Below the pieces are notes generated by a model. The model did not search any database, had not been told where the DNA came from, and saw nothing but the letters and a program-made list of their open reading frames with translations. From positions 3,472,001-3,536,000 of the forward strand of contig NZ_CP035758.1 in assembly GCF_004208415.1 (NCBI RefSeq): DNA of 64,000 nucleotides, given 5' to 3'. The stretch is from Ktedonosporobacter rubrisoli. Lineage in GTDB: Bacteria; Chloroflexota; Ktedonobacteria; Ktedonobacterales; Ktedonobacteraceae. Below are positions 47,262 through 56,875 of the stretch, in pieces; positions within the stretch are counted from its first letter, which is position 1; every line of letters begins with the position of its first letter. Made by a program: the position numbers and the translations under genes.

Positions 47262-47557
47262 TTAAAAACTTCCTCCCCAAACGATCTGGATCAGGAAACC
47301 GCTGAGTGCTATCCTGATTTTTTCACTCTTAGTATATCAGACAGCTTCCCAGACCTGCACCGTCCCAGCCTGACCAGGGTAGCCGTCATATGTTTGCAAT
47401 CCTTTTTAGTCCTCTACCTTATGCTGAAGCAACTCATTTTTCTATGTTCGCGTTGAAACTTACAACAGTATCAGGGGACAAATGCTTGACAGCAGAGGAC
47501 GCAAGATCTGAGCAAACGAATAAGCTCCTGATGCTTTGTGCGTCCATAAGCTCTCCC

Positions 47558-48058
47558 CTACTTGAAACTCATGTTGATACCAACTGCAGCATTCTCTTCT
47601 GGAGAGGCGTTCCAGTATCCATATCGCTCAGATGTCTCTATCAGATGTGCCAATACTTCGGGGGTAGGCATCTGAGGACGACCCAACCACGGTATGCCAA
47701 TCTCTTCAAAGAAGTGCCCCATCTTTTTGGTAGTTGTGATGAGCAAGGTCGTGGGTTCGGAGGAAACATTGCGCCAGGCATGAAGGGCATTGCTGGGCAC
47801 ATGGAAGAAGTCTCCCGCTTTGCCAGAGATCCATTCATGCCCATTTTCAGTGATCTTCAAACACTCAATGGTCCCAGAAAGAACAACGAAGTCCTCCGTA
47901 TCAGGATGACGATGCATTGGCACAAAGACCCCTGGAGAGAGAACACCTTTCAACACACAGAAATCGCTGCTTTCATCGCCAGGGGAGAGCAGAAACTCCA
48001 CTGTTGGACCAACAACATCAAGGACTACATGGGTTGTAGGATTTTTTTCGAGATGCAT
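47558..48058 (-). CDS. Cupin-domain protein, 166 aa
   Basis: A single cupin barrel: GVFVPMHRHPDTEDFVVLSG supplies the first His/Glu metal set and FFHVPSNALHAWRN the second His. The cofactor and substrate are unknown. ATG at 48058 with AGAGGAG upstream is preferred to longer starts. It follows the DUF1330 gene by 40 bp on the same strand, so both are probably one transcript. Confidence 0.8.
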   Translation of the reverse strand: MHLEKNPTTHVVLDVVGPTVEFLLSPGDESSDFCVLKGVLSPGVFVPMHRHPDTEDFVVLSGTIECLKITENGHEWISGKAGDFFHVPSNALHAWRNVSSEPTTLLITTTKKMGHFFEEIGIPWLGRPQMPTPEVLAHLIETSERYGYWNASPEENAAVGINMSFK

Positions 48059-48098
48059 CTCTTTCTCCTCTTTACTAGTATAGCTCAAGAATATATAC

Positions 48099-48389
48099 TT
48101 AAACTCCCTGTATGAGGATTGCCCGCGAGGTCGTCCCTTGTAAGCGAAGAGGCAAAATCTCCTGGTATTCGGGCGAAGTGTACCAACGTTTGAAATGTGC
48201 CTCATCCTCAAATTCCAGGATAACTGCTCCTTGCGGTTGCCAGTTCCCCTCAATCGTCTCGGATGCCCCACCCAGGACCACTGTTTTTACTCCATACTGT
48301 TCTCTTGTTGGTCCGCTCCGCTGACTATATTCACCGATCTTTTGCGGATCGATGACTTTCTCGATATCAAGGACAAAGTAGACTGCCAT
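48099..48389 (-). CDS. DUF1330-like protein, 96 aa
   Basis: A dimeric alpha-beta barrel-type small protein: MAVYFVLDIEKVIDPQKIGE at the start, ILEFEDEAHFKRWYTSPEYQ in the middle and ILIQGV at the end, the DUF1330 pattern. ATG at 48389 is preferred over 48416 because AGAGGAAC precedes it. Function unknown; cotranscribed with the cupin gene. Confidence 0.8.
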   Translation of the reverse strand: MAVYFVLDIEKVIDPQKIGEYSQRSGPTREQYGVKTVVLGGASETIEGNWQPQGAVILEFEDEAHFKRWYTSPEYQEILPLRLQGTTSRAILIQGV

Positions 48390-48663
48390 AGATGTTCCTC
48401 TCTTTTTTCTCGTCAAAACTCTTCTTAACTGACGAAATCGGCCTGCAACGATGGAATCGCTTCTCTCAAGCCACTTTCCTGGGCGAACAGCGGCAAAATG
48501 CCGCGATTTTTAGAACAGGCGCACCTCGTGCGCAATGTACGCTGCTATGGAATTGAGATTTCGACAAGTTGCACGAGATCGGCAATGAGTACACTTGCGT
48601 GTGCAATCCGTGTCATCGCCAGCACCGTCAAAGCCCATTCCTTTCTTCTCTTTCCCGAGTACT

Positions 48664-49461
48664 TCACACGCGAGCGCAGCTTTCGGCAAACTCCCGTACC
48701 AGGTTGAGCACGCGTTCTGGCTGTTCAAGCTGTGGGAGATGGCCAGCTTCTGGGATGAGTTCGAAGCTAGCATGGGGCAACGTCTGGGCGTAGGCACGGC
48801 CATACCCGGCATCAACGATTCGATCGCTCTCGCCCCACACCACAAGGGTAGGGATGCTCACGCGTCCAAGTCGGCGCCTTAGCTTTGGGTCAGCCATATT
48901 CAGCCCTTGATCATACACATAAAGGGTCTTGATGTTTCCGGCACGAGCCCTGGCCTGCTCTGGACTTACGGTCGCTGGATCGACGCGGAAGGCTGCCGGA
49001 TTGTGGAAGCTGAGAGCTAAAAGTTCATTGGGCGAGAGTGTGGACGCATTAGCAACAGGATGCCCATCGACTTGAATGCCAACGGCATCAATCAGGACGA
49101 GGCCGGCGAGGCGCATAGTATTGTAGACTGCCATTGCAGAGGTGATCCACCCACCTACTGAGGAGCCAATGACCAGCACATCCTGCAAGTCGAGTCGTTC
49201 GAGGAGTTCTAGATAGGTCAGTGCGAGATCATCAATACTATCAAACCACTCAGGACGTGGCTCACCCTCAAATCCAGGGTGGGTCGGCAAGAGCACATAT
49301 GCGTGACTGGAGAGAGCCGCAGCCAGTCCTGCGACGCTCTGCGGCCCAGCGCCTCCATGCAAAACCAGGATGGGATGGCCGCTTCCTCCTTCATGGATAC
49401 GAACCATCAAACCATCGGCAAAAGATACGCTTCGCGCATTGAGAGGAGGGAAAGTGCTCAT
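48664..49461 (-). CDS. Alpha/beta hydrolase, 265 aa
   Basis: Classic fold: oxyanion loop ILVLHGGAGPQS, nucleophile elbow VIGSSVGGWITS (Ser), acid in VVWGESDRIVD (Asp) and His in IPEAGHLPQLEQPE. The catalytic triad is complete. ATG at 49461 (MSTFPPLN) follows AGAAGAGG; a longer start at 49548 lacks a site. It lies 88 bp after the cupin gene at 49550 on the same strand. Substrate unknown. Confidence 0.85.
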   Translation of the reverse strand: MSTFPPLNARSVSFADGLMVRIHEGGSGHPILVLHGGAGPQSVAGLAAALSSHAYVLLPTHPGFEGEPRPEWFDSIDDLALTYLELLERLDLQDVLVIGSSVGGWITSAMAVYNTMRLAGLVLIDAVGIQVDGHPVANASTLSPNELLALSFHNPAAFRVDPATVSPEQARARAGNIKTLYVYDQGLNMADPKLRRRLGRVSIPTLVVWGESDRIVDAGYGRAYAQTLPHASFELIPEAGHLPQLEQPERVLNLVREFAESCARV

Positions 49462-49549
49462 AGCACCTCTTCTTTCTATTAGAAAACTCACACTTGCCAG
49501 CGGGCTCCTATGAAATCGCGCAAGCAAGCCATTGAGAATAAAAAACAAG

Positions 49550-50023
49550 CTAAGAAACCACCACAGTGTCGTAGCGAGCCATCAATTCAGCAAACTGGCG
49601 CGAATCTGGCGTCACCCCTGCCTGAATCAGTTGGCTTAATTCTTCAAAGTAGCCAAGATAGCGCGGAGGAGTGAAGGTGTTGAGAAAACGAGCTGCTTTG
49701 CCTGTCGGGTTGCTGAAGGTATGCACTGCCCCAATGGGTACCATGACGAATGTTCCTGCACCCGCTCGCAAGGTCTTGGTCCCAGCCAGAAACTCTAATT
49801 CGCCTTCGAGGACGTAAAAGCTCTCTTCAAACGTGCGATGGAAATGAGGCGGCGGGGTAGGAGCATGAGGGGCTACGCTTAATTCTGCGATGCCCAATGT
49901 TCCTCGTGTATGTGTCCCATCCTCTTGTACCAGCATCTGAATCGGACCAAGAGGAATCGTACGTCCTTCTCCCGCTTTGAGGATCACGGCATGGACGAAC
50001 GCATCCTTTGAAATCTCCGTCAT
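49550..50023 (-). CDS. Cupin-domain protein, 157 aa
   Basis: PPPHFHRTFEESFYVLEGEL and IGAVHTFSNPTGKAARFLNT are the two cupin motifs, with three His and one Glu as metal ligands. AAAGGAGGAG precedes ATG at 50023. Divergent from a tetR gene 131 bp away, which probably controls it together with the hydrolase downstream. Confidence 0.83.
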   Translation of the reverse strand: MTEISKDAFVHAVILKAGEGRTIPLGPIQMLVQEDGTHTRGTLGIAELSVAPHAPTPPPHFHRTFEESFYVLEGELEFLAGTKTLRAGAGTFVMVPIGAVHTFSNPTGKAARFLNTFTPPRYLGYFEELSQLIQAGVTPDSRQFAELMARYDTVVVS

Positions 50024-50154
50024 CTATCTCCTCCTTTATGATACCTTACCCTCTTCATGAGAGTCGACTATCATCATAGTACCAGAGTTTTACTATCTAT
50101 GCAAGTACTCTCTCATAGTACAAGTGTGATATCATGAAGGTGAGGAGGAACAAG
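50024..50154. promoter_or_regulatory. Divergent control region with repeated CATAGTAC
   Basis: CATAGTAC occurs twice (near 50075 and 50115). ATAGTA and TACTAT form an inverted pair with a 10-bp spacer around 50076-50097. This is a plausible operator for the flanking tetR gene. Confidence 0.45.
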
Positions 50155-50790
50155 ATGCACAGTAAGCACGATCTGCCCGATGCGAGCAGCTCAGGCCGCA
50201 TGAACCAGAAAATCCGTACCCGTCAAGCGATCATCGAGGCCTGCCGCGGCTTGATTCGCTCAGGCTCCGCTGTGTCAATCCCCGAAGTCGCGCGGGTCGC
50301 ACTGGTCTCGGAAGCGACGGTCTACCGCTACTTCCCCGATCTCCCCTCTCTGGTGAACACAGCCATTGTTAGCCTATGGCCCAGTCCAGCTGAGGCGCTT
50401 GCCCCTATCGCCCACTCCACCGATCCGGTGGAACGTATCGCCTTCGCCGCTGAGATTTTCCTTCGGCGTGTACAGGCCTACCAGGGAGCGGTGCGTGCTA
50501 TGATCGCAGCCACCATAACGCAACCAGAGGGCCCCGCTACGAGGCCAAAACTCCGGTTTGACTGGATCGATGAGGCGCTGGCCCCGGCAGAGGCTATGCT
50601 CGCGCAGACTGATGCTGAGGCGTTCACACAACTCAAGCGAGACCTGGCGGTGGTCGTCAGTGCGGAAGCGCTCTTTACCCTCACCGATCTATGCGGGCTC
50701 AGTCCTGACGAAGCGATCTCCACTGCTGCACGACTAGCGAGAACCATCACCGCAGCGGCCCTCTGCGATGGTTCCCCAACACTGCGCTGA
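50155..50790 (+). CDS. TetR-family regulator, 211 aa
   Basis: Helix-turn-helix SAVSIPEVARVALVSEATVY followed by RYFPDL. ATG at 50155 is chosen because GAGGAGG lies just upstream; the ATG at 50134 is earlier in frame. Divergent from the cupin-hydrolase genes. Its ligand domain is Ala-rich and otherwise unremarkable. Confidence 0.83.
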   Translation: MHSKHDLPDASSSGRMNQKIRTRQAIIEACRGLIRSGSAVSIPEVARVALVSEATVYRYFPDLPSLVNTAIVSLWPSPAEALAPIAHSTDPVERIAFAAEIFLRRVQAYQGAVRAMIAATITQPEGPATRPKLRFDWIDEALAPAEAMLAQTDAEAFTQLKRDLAVVVSAEALFTLTDLCGLSPDEAISTAARLARTITAAALCDGSPTLR

Positions 50791-51149
50791 GGGATCAGTC
50801 ATTCGCCAGTCTCCTGATGCTAAGGTGCCTTTCAAAGCCTTTTGAGAACAGATCATGGTCCAGCGTGGTCTTGTCAACTTCGTTCAAAAATACTGATGAG
50901 ATATAAGGAGAAAAGCGATGAGAAGGCAATGAGAAGTGGGGAGCTTTGTTGGTTATGCGACCTACCTGCTTTAGTGAAGTCAGAGGAGCGGGTAGTCCGG
51001 TGGAAGAATATCTCTCCTTTCCCTATACACAGGCGCTGGTAGTGCCAAACAGTTCATGCGATGTTTGGCTAGCAGCCTCTTCTCGCAGCCCGCCTCTTAC
51101 TCACGCCTTTGTGGGAGAAGTAAATAGCTGTGTGATCTCCCCAGCCCTC
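50791..51149. other. Gap without a supported gene
   Basis: About 360 bp between the tetR stop and the next promoter. Short frames here lack ribosome sites and coding character. I see no repeat or RNA gene. Confidence 0.4.
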
Positions 51150-51204
51150 TTGACAATTTAGTCTTTTTCCTATAATATCTAATATTGTATCAATGTTGTG
51201 ATAC
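51150..51204 (+). promoter_or_regulatory. Promoter and operator of the GntR-ABC operon
   Basis: TTGACA at 51150-51155 and TATAAT at 51171-51176 are 15 bp apart (TAATAT at 51173 would give 17). The inverted repeat GTATCA-N6-TGATAC at 51187-51204 sits just downstream, where a YtrA-type GntR repressor would bind. Confidence 0.65.
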
Positions 51205-51226
51205 ACTAATAGATAAAGACAAAAAG

Positions 51227-51640
51227 ATGGCTATCTGGCTACAGATCAATCTACGCAGTAACGTCCCAATTTATGTGCAATTGGTGGAACAGATCCAGCA
51301 CGCCCTGGAGGTGGGCACCCTCTCCCCAGGAGAGACGCTGCCTTCGGTGCGCGAGCTGGCCAGCGAGCTCTCCATTGCGCCCAACACGATCGTCAAAGCC
51401 TACAACGAGCTCCAACGTCTAGGCTTCACCGAGAGTCGCGCGGGCAAAGGAACTGTCGTGCTGGGCACGGTTGCCGAGCGCATGCGCATCCAGCAGCAAG
51501 AAGCACTCTTGGAGCGCGTGCACCAGATGGTCCATGATGGCAGCCGTCTGGGACTGAGCGCCGACGCCTTACGCGTCCACTTTGAGCACGCCATCATGCA
51601 ATTCTATCCTGAACGCCAACAGCAGGGAGAAAAGTCATGA
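51227..51640 (+). CDS. GntR-family (YtrA-like) regulator, 137 aa
   Basis: Winged helix with VPIYVQLVEQIQHALEVGTL and LPSVRELASELSIAPNTIVK, then a short C-terminal helix pair instead of a large ligand domain, as in the YtrA subgroup that controls ABC transporters. ATG at 51227; no strong ribosome site. Overlaps the ATPase gene by 4 bp. Confidence 0.87.
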   Translation: MAIWLQINLRSNVPIYVQLVEQIQHALEVGTLSPGETLPSVRELASELSIAPNTIVKAYNELQRLGFTESRAGKGTVVLGTVAERMRIQQQEALLERVHQMVHDGSRLGLSADALRVHFEHAIMQFYPERQQQGEKS

Positions 51641-52602
51641 AGCATTATGAGCGCACACGAGAACATCACACATCCCTGCCATGGGAACCAGAGGAGAGCG
51701 CGGCCATAGAGCTCGTCCACTTCAGCGCTTCCTATGGAGGAAGATCGGTCCTCCACGACCTGAGCTTCACGGTGCCTCGCGGCTCGATCTTCGGCTTGTT
51801 GGGAACCAACGGAGCTGGCAAAACCACGACTATCAAAACCCTGCTGGGCTTTCGTCCTCCTCAGAGTGGGGTGGTGCGGGTGCTGGGCTATGAGGTAGGC
51901 AGGCAGCAGCAAGCGATCAACGCCCTGGTGGGCTCGGTGAGTGAGCAGAGCAGCCTCTACGATGGGTTGACCGTCGCCCAGCTTTGCAGGCTCTCGTCTC
52001 AGCTGCAGCGGCGGTGGAACCAGCCGCTGGTGCAACGCTTTCTTGATCTCTTTGCCTTGCCTGCTCACGCACGCCTCAAGACCTTCTCCCGGGGCATGCG
52101 CTCCCAAGTGGCGCTGTGCCTGGCGTTGGGCCATGAGCCGGAGCTGCTCATTCTTGATGAGCCAACCGCCGGCCTTGATCCGCTGGCCCACCAGGTGGTG
52201 CTCTCCACCCTTATTGGGGAGGTGGCAGCCAGGGGCACAACCATCTTTTTCGCCACCCAGCAGCTCGCTGAGGTGGAAGCCATGGCCGATCAGGTCGCCG
52301 TCCTGCACGGGGGCAGGCTCAGCTTATATGACGAGGTGGACCAATTGCGCACCCGGGAGCAGTTTGTGCGCCTGGTCTATGCCCAGCAGCCCCCGGCTGA
52401 AGAGATGGCCTACCTGCGCGGGCTGCCCGACGTACTGAGGGTAGAGCAGGAAGGGCGAGCGGTGCGCCTGCGCATGGCCGGAGAGGCTCAGGCGCTGGTG
52501 GCGTTGCTGCAAGCGCGACCCTATGCCTTGCGTGATCACGAGGTGGTGGCGGTGCCCCTGGCAGAGGTGCTGCTCACTGCATTGAGAGGAGAAGGAGCAT
52601 GA
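51637..52602 (+). CDS. ABC transporter ATP-binding protein, 321 aa
   Basis: Walker A GTNGAGKTTTIK (about residue 60), signature FSRGMRSQVALCLAL (an altered LSGGQ), Walker B LLILDEPTAGLDP and a His switch loop in TTIFFATQQL, where Gln replaces the usual His. A C-terminal extension follows, as in CcmA/YtrB-type exporters. Coupled to both neighbours by ATGA overlaps. Confidence 0.9.
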   Translation: MKHYERTREHHTSLPWEPEESAAIELVHFSASYGGRSVLHDLSFTVPRGSIFGLLGTNGAGKTTTIKTLLGFRPPQSGVVRVLGYEVGRQQQAINALVGSVSEQSSLYDGLTVAQLCRLSSQLQRRWNQPLVQRFLDLFALPAHARLKTFSRGMRSQVALCLALGHEPELLILDEPTAGLDPLAHQVVLSTLIGEVAARGTTIFFATQQLAEVEAMADQVAVLHGGRLSLYDEVDQLRTREQFVRLVYAQQPPAEEMAYLRGLPDVLRVEQEGRAVRLRMAGEAQALVALLQARPYALRDHEVVAVPLAEVLLTALRGEGA

Positions 52603-53339
52603 TCCTCAAAGAGGTGCTGCAAGCGCGCTGGAAGGTTCTTATCTTCGCGTTCCTGGCTCTGGTGGCCTCTGCTGGCAATATCGCCATTTATCAATATCAT
52701 AAATATCTTCAAGCAAGTGGCAATGCAGCCGCTCCCCTCTTCCAAGAGCTGACGCACGACCCGGTGAAGAACTATTCTGCATTCGTCTGGGGCAGCTGGT
52801 TCGCCACCAACGGCCCACTTATTCTCCTCCTGTTCGCAGCAGTTTTAGGAGGCGGGCTGATCGCCGAGGAGGCAAGAACAGGCACGATCTTCTTCTTGCT
52901 CAGTAAACCCATCAGTCGAGAACGTATTCTATTGGCCAAATACATGGTGGGTACAGGACTGCTGCTGGCCGTGAGCGTGATGAGCAGCCTGATCCTGGCC
53001 CTCGCTGGCCTGGCTCTAGCAGAGCCACTTGATGTGCTCACACTGCTCATCGCAACGGGGCTGCTCTGGTTGGTGGCTTTAGTTCCTTTGGGGCTGGCCC
53101 TCTTCTTTTCCATCCTCTTCTCCGACACGCTTCGTTCGGTGGTTTTCTCTTTGCTTGTGACGGCTGCACTGATACTCGTAACTCTTTTCCTGTCCCATGG
53201 AGGCGTATGGAGCATGGATTACGCTTGGAAAGCCTCTCTAGCGATTGATTTTCCGTTCGTGGCATCGATCATCTGCCTCGTCGCGGCGCTGCTGCCGCTG
53301 CTGGCAGCTCTGCTTGCGTTTCGAAAGAAGGCCTATTAG
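52599..53339 (+). CDS. ABC-2 type permease, 246 aa
   Basis: Six hydrophobic segments in the ABC-2 pattern, the second with LILLLFAAVLGGGLIAEEAR followed by GTIFFLLSKPISRERILLAK, the usual cytosolic loop. It forms the membrane partner of the preceding ATPase. Cargo unknown; the YtrA-type control suggests cell-envelope stress or antibiotic response. Confidence 0.87.
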   Translation: MILKEVLQARWKVLIFAFLALVASAGNIAIYQYHKYLQASGNAAAPLFQELTHDPVKNYSAFVWGSWFATNGPLILLLFAAVLGGGLIAEEARTGTIFFLLSKPISRERILLAKYMVGTGLLLAVSVMSSLILALAGLALAEPLDVLTLLIATGLLWLVALVPLGLALFFSILFSDTLRSVVFSLLVTAALILVTLFLSHGGVWSMDYAWKASLAIDFPFVASIICLVAALLPLLAALLAFRKKAY

Positions 53340-53582
53340 CCAGGGAACCATGGCAATAGCTTAGCCAGAATAAACCGGCTGCTGTTTGATGGAGCAGACA
53401 CCGGGCTTTGCACAAATCCTCTAAGTACATTCATGTGGCTTTCTCGGAAATGAGGGAGGATCTCAGGGGTTTGCAAGAAAACTTGTCTCAGCTAACAAAA
53501 ATGGGTAATATTCCAGGAAAAGGGGTTCGCGTTTTTTGCAGTGAGGCATTGATCGTCTCCTGCACTCCTGAGAGGAGTATTC

Positions 53583-54480
53583 ATGCCCAAACAGCGATAC
53601 CAAAGCCAGGAACCTACTCACGATTGGGACCAGATTCGCCCGAAGCTAACCGACACAAATAACCTACGAAATTATTCGTCCGGTAATCCTTTGGGGGGAG
53701 ACACCGAAAGAACGTGCCGTCGAAACAGGCATGTCGATGCGGACCATCTACTACAAGTCCAACCTCTTTGACCAAGCGGGTATGGCCTCCTTGCTCCCAC
53801 CTGATCCACCACCAGTTGTTCCCAGGCAAGACAAACGGACCTTGCCGCCAGATATCCGGCAAGAGATTGTGAATCTGCATGCAGAGTACTCTGCCTTTCG
53901 CCCCAATGAGTTGACGACCATCTGTTTTGTGAAATTTGGGCGCAAACCCTCTCCACAAACCATCAAACTGGTTCTCGCCAGTGGACCTAAGCCCTCGCGG
54001 GAGCGTCGGTTTCAGCGGTTTACTGAGATGACTGACGCGTTCACTCGTCGACGGACAATCATCTAGTTGCATGCTGAGGGATGGAATGCGAAAAGCATTG
54101 CAGGCTATTTGGTGACCAGTCGACAAACGGTTCATACCACGCTCAATAAGTGGGCCGAGGGACAATTTGCAGGACTGCATGATCACTCGCACGCGCCTCA
54201 TCAACCAGCACGAAAAACGACGCTCAAAGCGATGTCTGAGGTGAAAAAGCTTGCTGAGAATCCAGAACTGGGCGCCTACCGCGTGAGTGCAGCTTTGGAG
54301 CAACTGGGCATCAAGCTGAGTCGATCTACCTGTGGTCGTTTACTTGCCATCAACCGTGACCTATATCATCTGAAAATGCCGCGTCAAGGAGGGCGTCCTA
54401 AAGCGCAGATGCCATTCCGGACCGAGAGGCGTCATCAGTTCTAGAGCGTGGATATTCGCTACTTCAGCGACTGGCCAAAA
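53583..54480 (+). pseudogene. Degraded helix-turn-helix/integrase-type transposase
   Basis: A start MPKQRYQSQEPTHDWDQIRP is followed by a frameshift near 53665, then MSMRTIYYKSNLFDQAGMAS and EYSAFRPNELTTICFVKFGR. An in-frame TAG lies at 54064-54066, then SIAGYLVTSRQTVHTTLNKW and a further stop near 54442. The catalytic DDE core after VDIRYF is missing because the next element begins there. Confidence 0.65.
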
Positions 54481-54547
54481 GCTTGAGCCAATGATAGAAT
54501 AGCAGAGAAAAAGAGAGGATCAGAGACAAGCTAAGAAGAAGGGACCG

Positions 54548-55493
54548 ATGAAAGCGTATTCACCGGATTTGCGAGAACGGGTCGTACGAGCAGTTGATCA
54601 AGGATATCAGCGGGGAGAGATCATCAAGCTATTCGGCGTCTCACGAGCGACCATCAAACGATACCTGAAGCAACGGCGGGAGACGGGGCACCTGCACCGC
54701 AAACCGATCCCCGGTCGTCCCCCCAACAAACGTGCTCCGTTGCAAGCCGGTCTGGAAGCCCAGCTTGAAGCCTCTCCTGATGCAACCCTCGCGATGCGCT
54801 GTCATTTCTGGGAACAGACCTCTGGTGTGCGTGTGAGCACGAATACCATGAGTCGAGCAATCCGACGACTGGGCTGGACCCGCAAAAAGAAAACGCTTGG
54901 AGCCACGGAGCGCGACGAAGACCAACGCGCAGCTTGGCGTGAACAGTGTCCACATCTGGATGCCACCAAACTGGTCATCATCGATGAATGTGGGACGCAC
55001 ATTGGTTTGACACCGCTGCATGCTTGGGCTCCCAAAGGGAAACGAGCGTATGACCACGTGCCACGCAACCGGGGCAAGAATCTGACGTTGATAGCCTCTC
55101 TCTCATGGGATGGGTGAGTGCCTGCTGCTTGACGGATCAGCCAATCGTGCAGTATTTGAACAGTACATTGAACAGGTCCTGGCTCCCCATCTCATCGAGG
55201 GACAGATGGTGGTGATGGATAATCTGGCAGCCCACAAATCGGCGCGGATAGAGGAAGTGATCCGGGCCAGGGGATGCCAACTGCTCTTTCTCCCCAGCTA
55301 TTCGCCGGATTACTCCCCGATTGAAGAAACCTTCTCGAAACTGAAAACATTCCTGCGCCGAGTAGGAGCTCGCACGCGTGAAGCCCTGCACGACGCCATT
55401 GCCCAAGCCTTGCTCACCGTGACTCCTCAAGATGCGCAAGGTTGGTTTCGCCATTGTGGGTATCTTCCGCAGAGAGGCGAGATACCCATCTGA
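54548..55493 (+). CDS. IS630-family transposase in two overlapping frames
   Basis: Frame 1 (54548-55117): helix-turn-helix MKAYSPDLRERVVRAVDQGY with SRATIKRYLKQRRETG, then KLVIIDECGTHIGLTPLHAW with the first Asp. Frame 2 (55110-55493): MVVMDNLAAHKSARIEEVI (second Asp) and YSPDYSPIEETFSKLKTFLR (final Glu). The frames overlap by 8 bp at GATGGGTGA; a -1 shift would join them. The shift could be natural, as in some IS630 members, or a missing base. It has landed beside an ISL3 fragment. Confidence 0.85.
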
Positions 55494-55526
55494 CCATCGT
55501 TGGTTGACTGCGACGGAGAGCCATTA

Positions 55527-55873
55527 AAGGCCAGGCCAACTGCCTGTATCAGCGAACGCAGGCGAGCTGTGAGTCGCAAACTGGGTTGGAGGAATTCGGG
55601 GAAGCGCTCGGTAAAAACTTTCCGAGGGCATGTTGGGACTCGGCAAAAGAATTTGTGAACCAACAGGAGGAGCTTGACCTGTTGCCCGACGCATGGGAGT
55701 TCACGCGGATGCCGTCGGTACAGGCTGTGAACGACTTCTGATGGCGTTGCGCACACGGGACAGGGGCAACTGGTGCGATTGGAAACAACTCGCACAAGCA
55801 ACCCATCGTCGGTGAGGCTGATGGCGGTGATCTCCAATCCCTCTGGGAACGGTAAGAGTGGTGTGGTGGGCAT
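55527..55873 (-). pseudogene. N-terminal fragment of an ISL3-family transposase
   Basis: The minus strand encodes the Cys-rich zinc ribbon RTSCPCPVCATPSEVVHSLY and VHKFFCRVPTCPRKVFTERF, ending at QAVGLAFNG. The frame then runs into the IS630 element, so the rest of the gene was lost or displaced. It is a different copy from the near-intact ISL3 element at 59374. Confidence 0.75.
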
Positions 55874-56875
55874 TCCCTTGCTACCTCTGCTTCAAAAAGA
55901 TGCTCACAGTGTAGCAAGCTGGCTGAGAATTACCAGGGTCTCACCAAAAAGTTACATGAGCCCATTCTATCTTAGCGTTGATACATCCATCTGGCTCGCT
56001 TTAATGAGCATGTGATGGCCTCGTATTTAGGCCAGGAGGAAGCCTGGATCTTGAAGAAACAGGGGTGACCAGAGGAGCAAAAGGGGCTCAGCGGAAAAGA
56101 TGAGGCAAGAGTCACTGTTTTCCCGGCCTGAGAAATGAGAAGCCCCTCTCTTTCCCTCAACGTGGATCAGAGAATGGCTCAACCTTTTGGCGCGCCGCTG
56201 TTGGATATACACCGACTGGAAGGAGTGGAAATGGTCTACTGCATCTCGATCCTGGAAAACTTCAGCCGAGGTGTGACAAGAAATTCGTCACGAACATTAT
56301 CTAAAGCAAAGGAGGTAAGCCTTTGGTAAGATTCAGGTCTTCCCCCAAAGACCTGATGGCTACAGGCATAGCTTTCGGTTGAGCAGCCGGAGGTGAGAGA
56401 ACTGCCTGGACAATGTGGACAAGAGGGGCTCGCTCTCGCTCCTCACTCGGTCTGCTAGCCAAAGATGCTACAAGGATGTGAGAATTGCCGAGTTGGAGGC
56501 AGAACTGGCTCGGTATCGTGAGTATTTCGAGGGGCTGCGTCTGCAGGTACAACAGAAGGAGCATGGCGGCTAGCTGCTTAGTGTTCTCCACCTGAAGCAT
56601 GAGTTACACGCGCACGAGAAAGCCATTCACCTGTTGACAAAGAAAAGAGCGCTGTGATACCGTAGGTCCGTGTGAGCATCTTTGTTCCTCATGAGTGCAT
56701 ATCTTCTTGGAGGTACGATTCATCCATGTTCGCCTGATTCATTATGGTTCTGAAATCTGAAGCATGTTTTTTGCTGCCGCCTCAGTTGAGGAAGGCAGTG
56801 TGTTTGGATGCCAATGCGAGACATCCTCTCGCAGACACGAGCCATGATGAGAACGACGAAAGAGAGAAGCATTCG
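55874..56875. other. Gene-poor stretch
   Basis: About 1 kb with no supported gene. Near 56480-56570 the + strand encodes a coiled-coil scrap (RIAELEAELARYREYFEGLR) without a start or end, similar in style to transposon accessory proteins. No RNA gene or repeat seen. Confidence 0.35.

Noticed and set aside
47390..48115. 241-codon + strand frame opposite the cupin gene
   Set aside because: The minus-strand cupin has complete metal motifs and a ribosome site; the + frame is its shadow.
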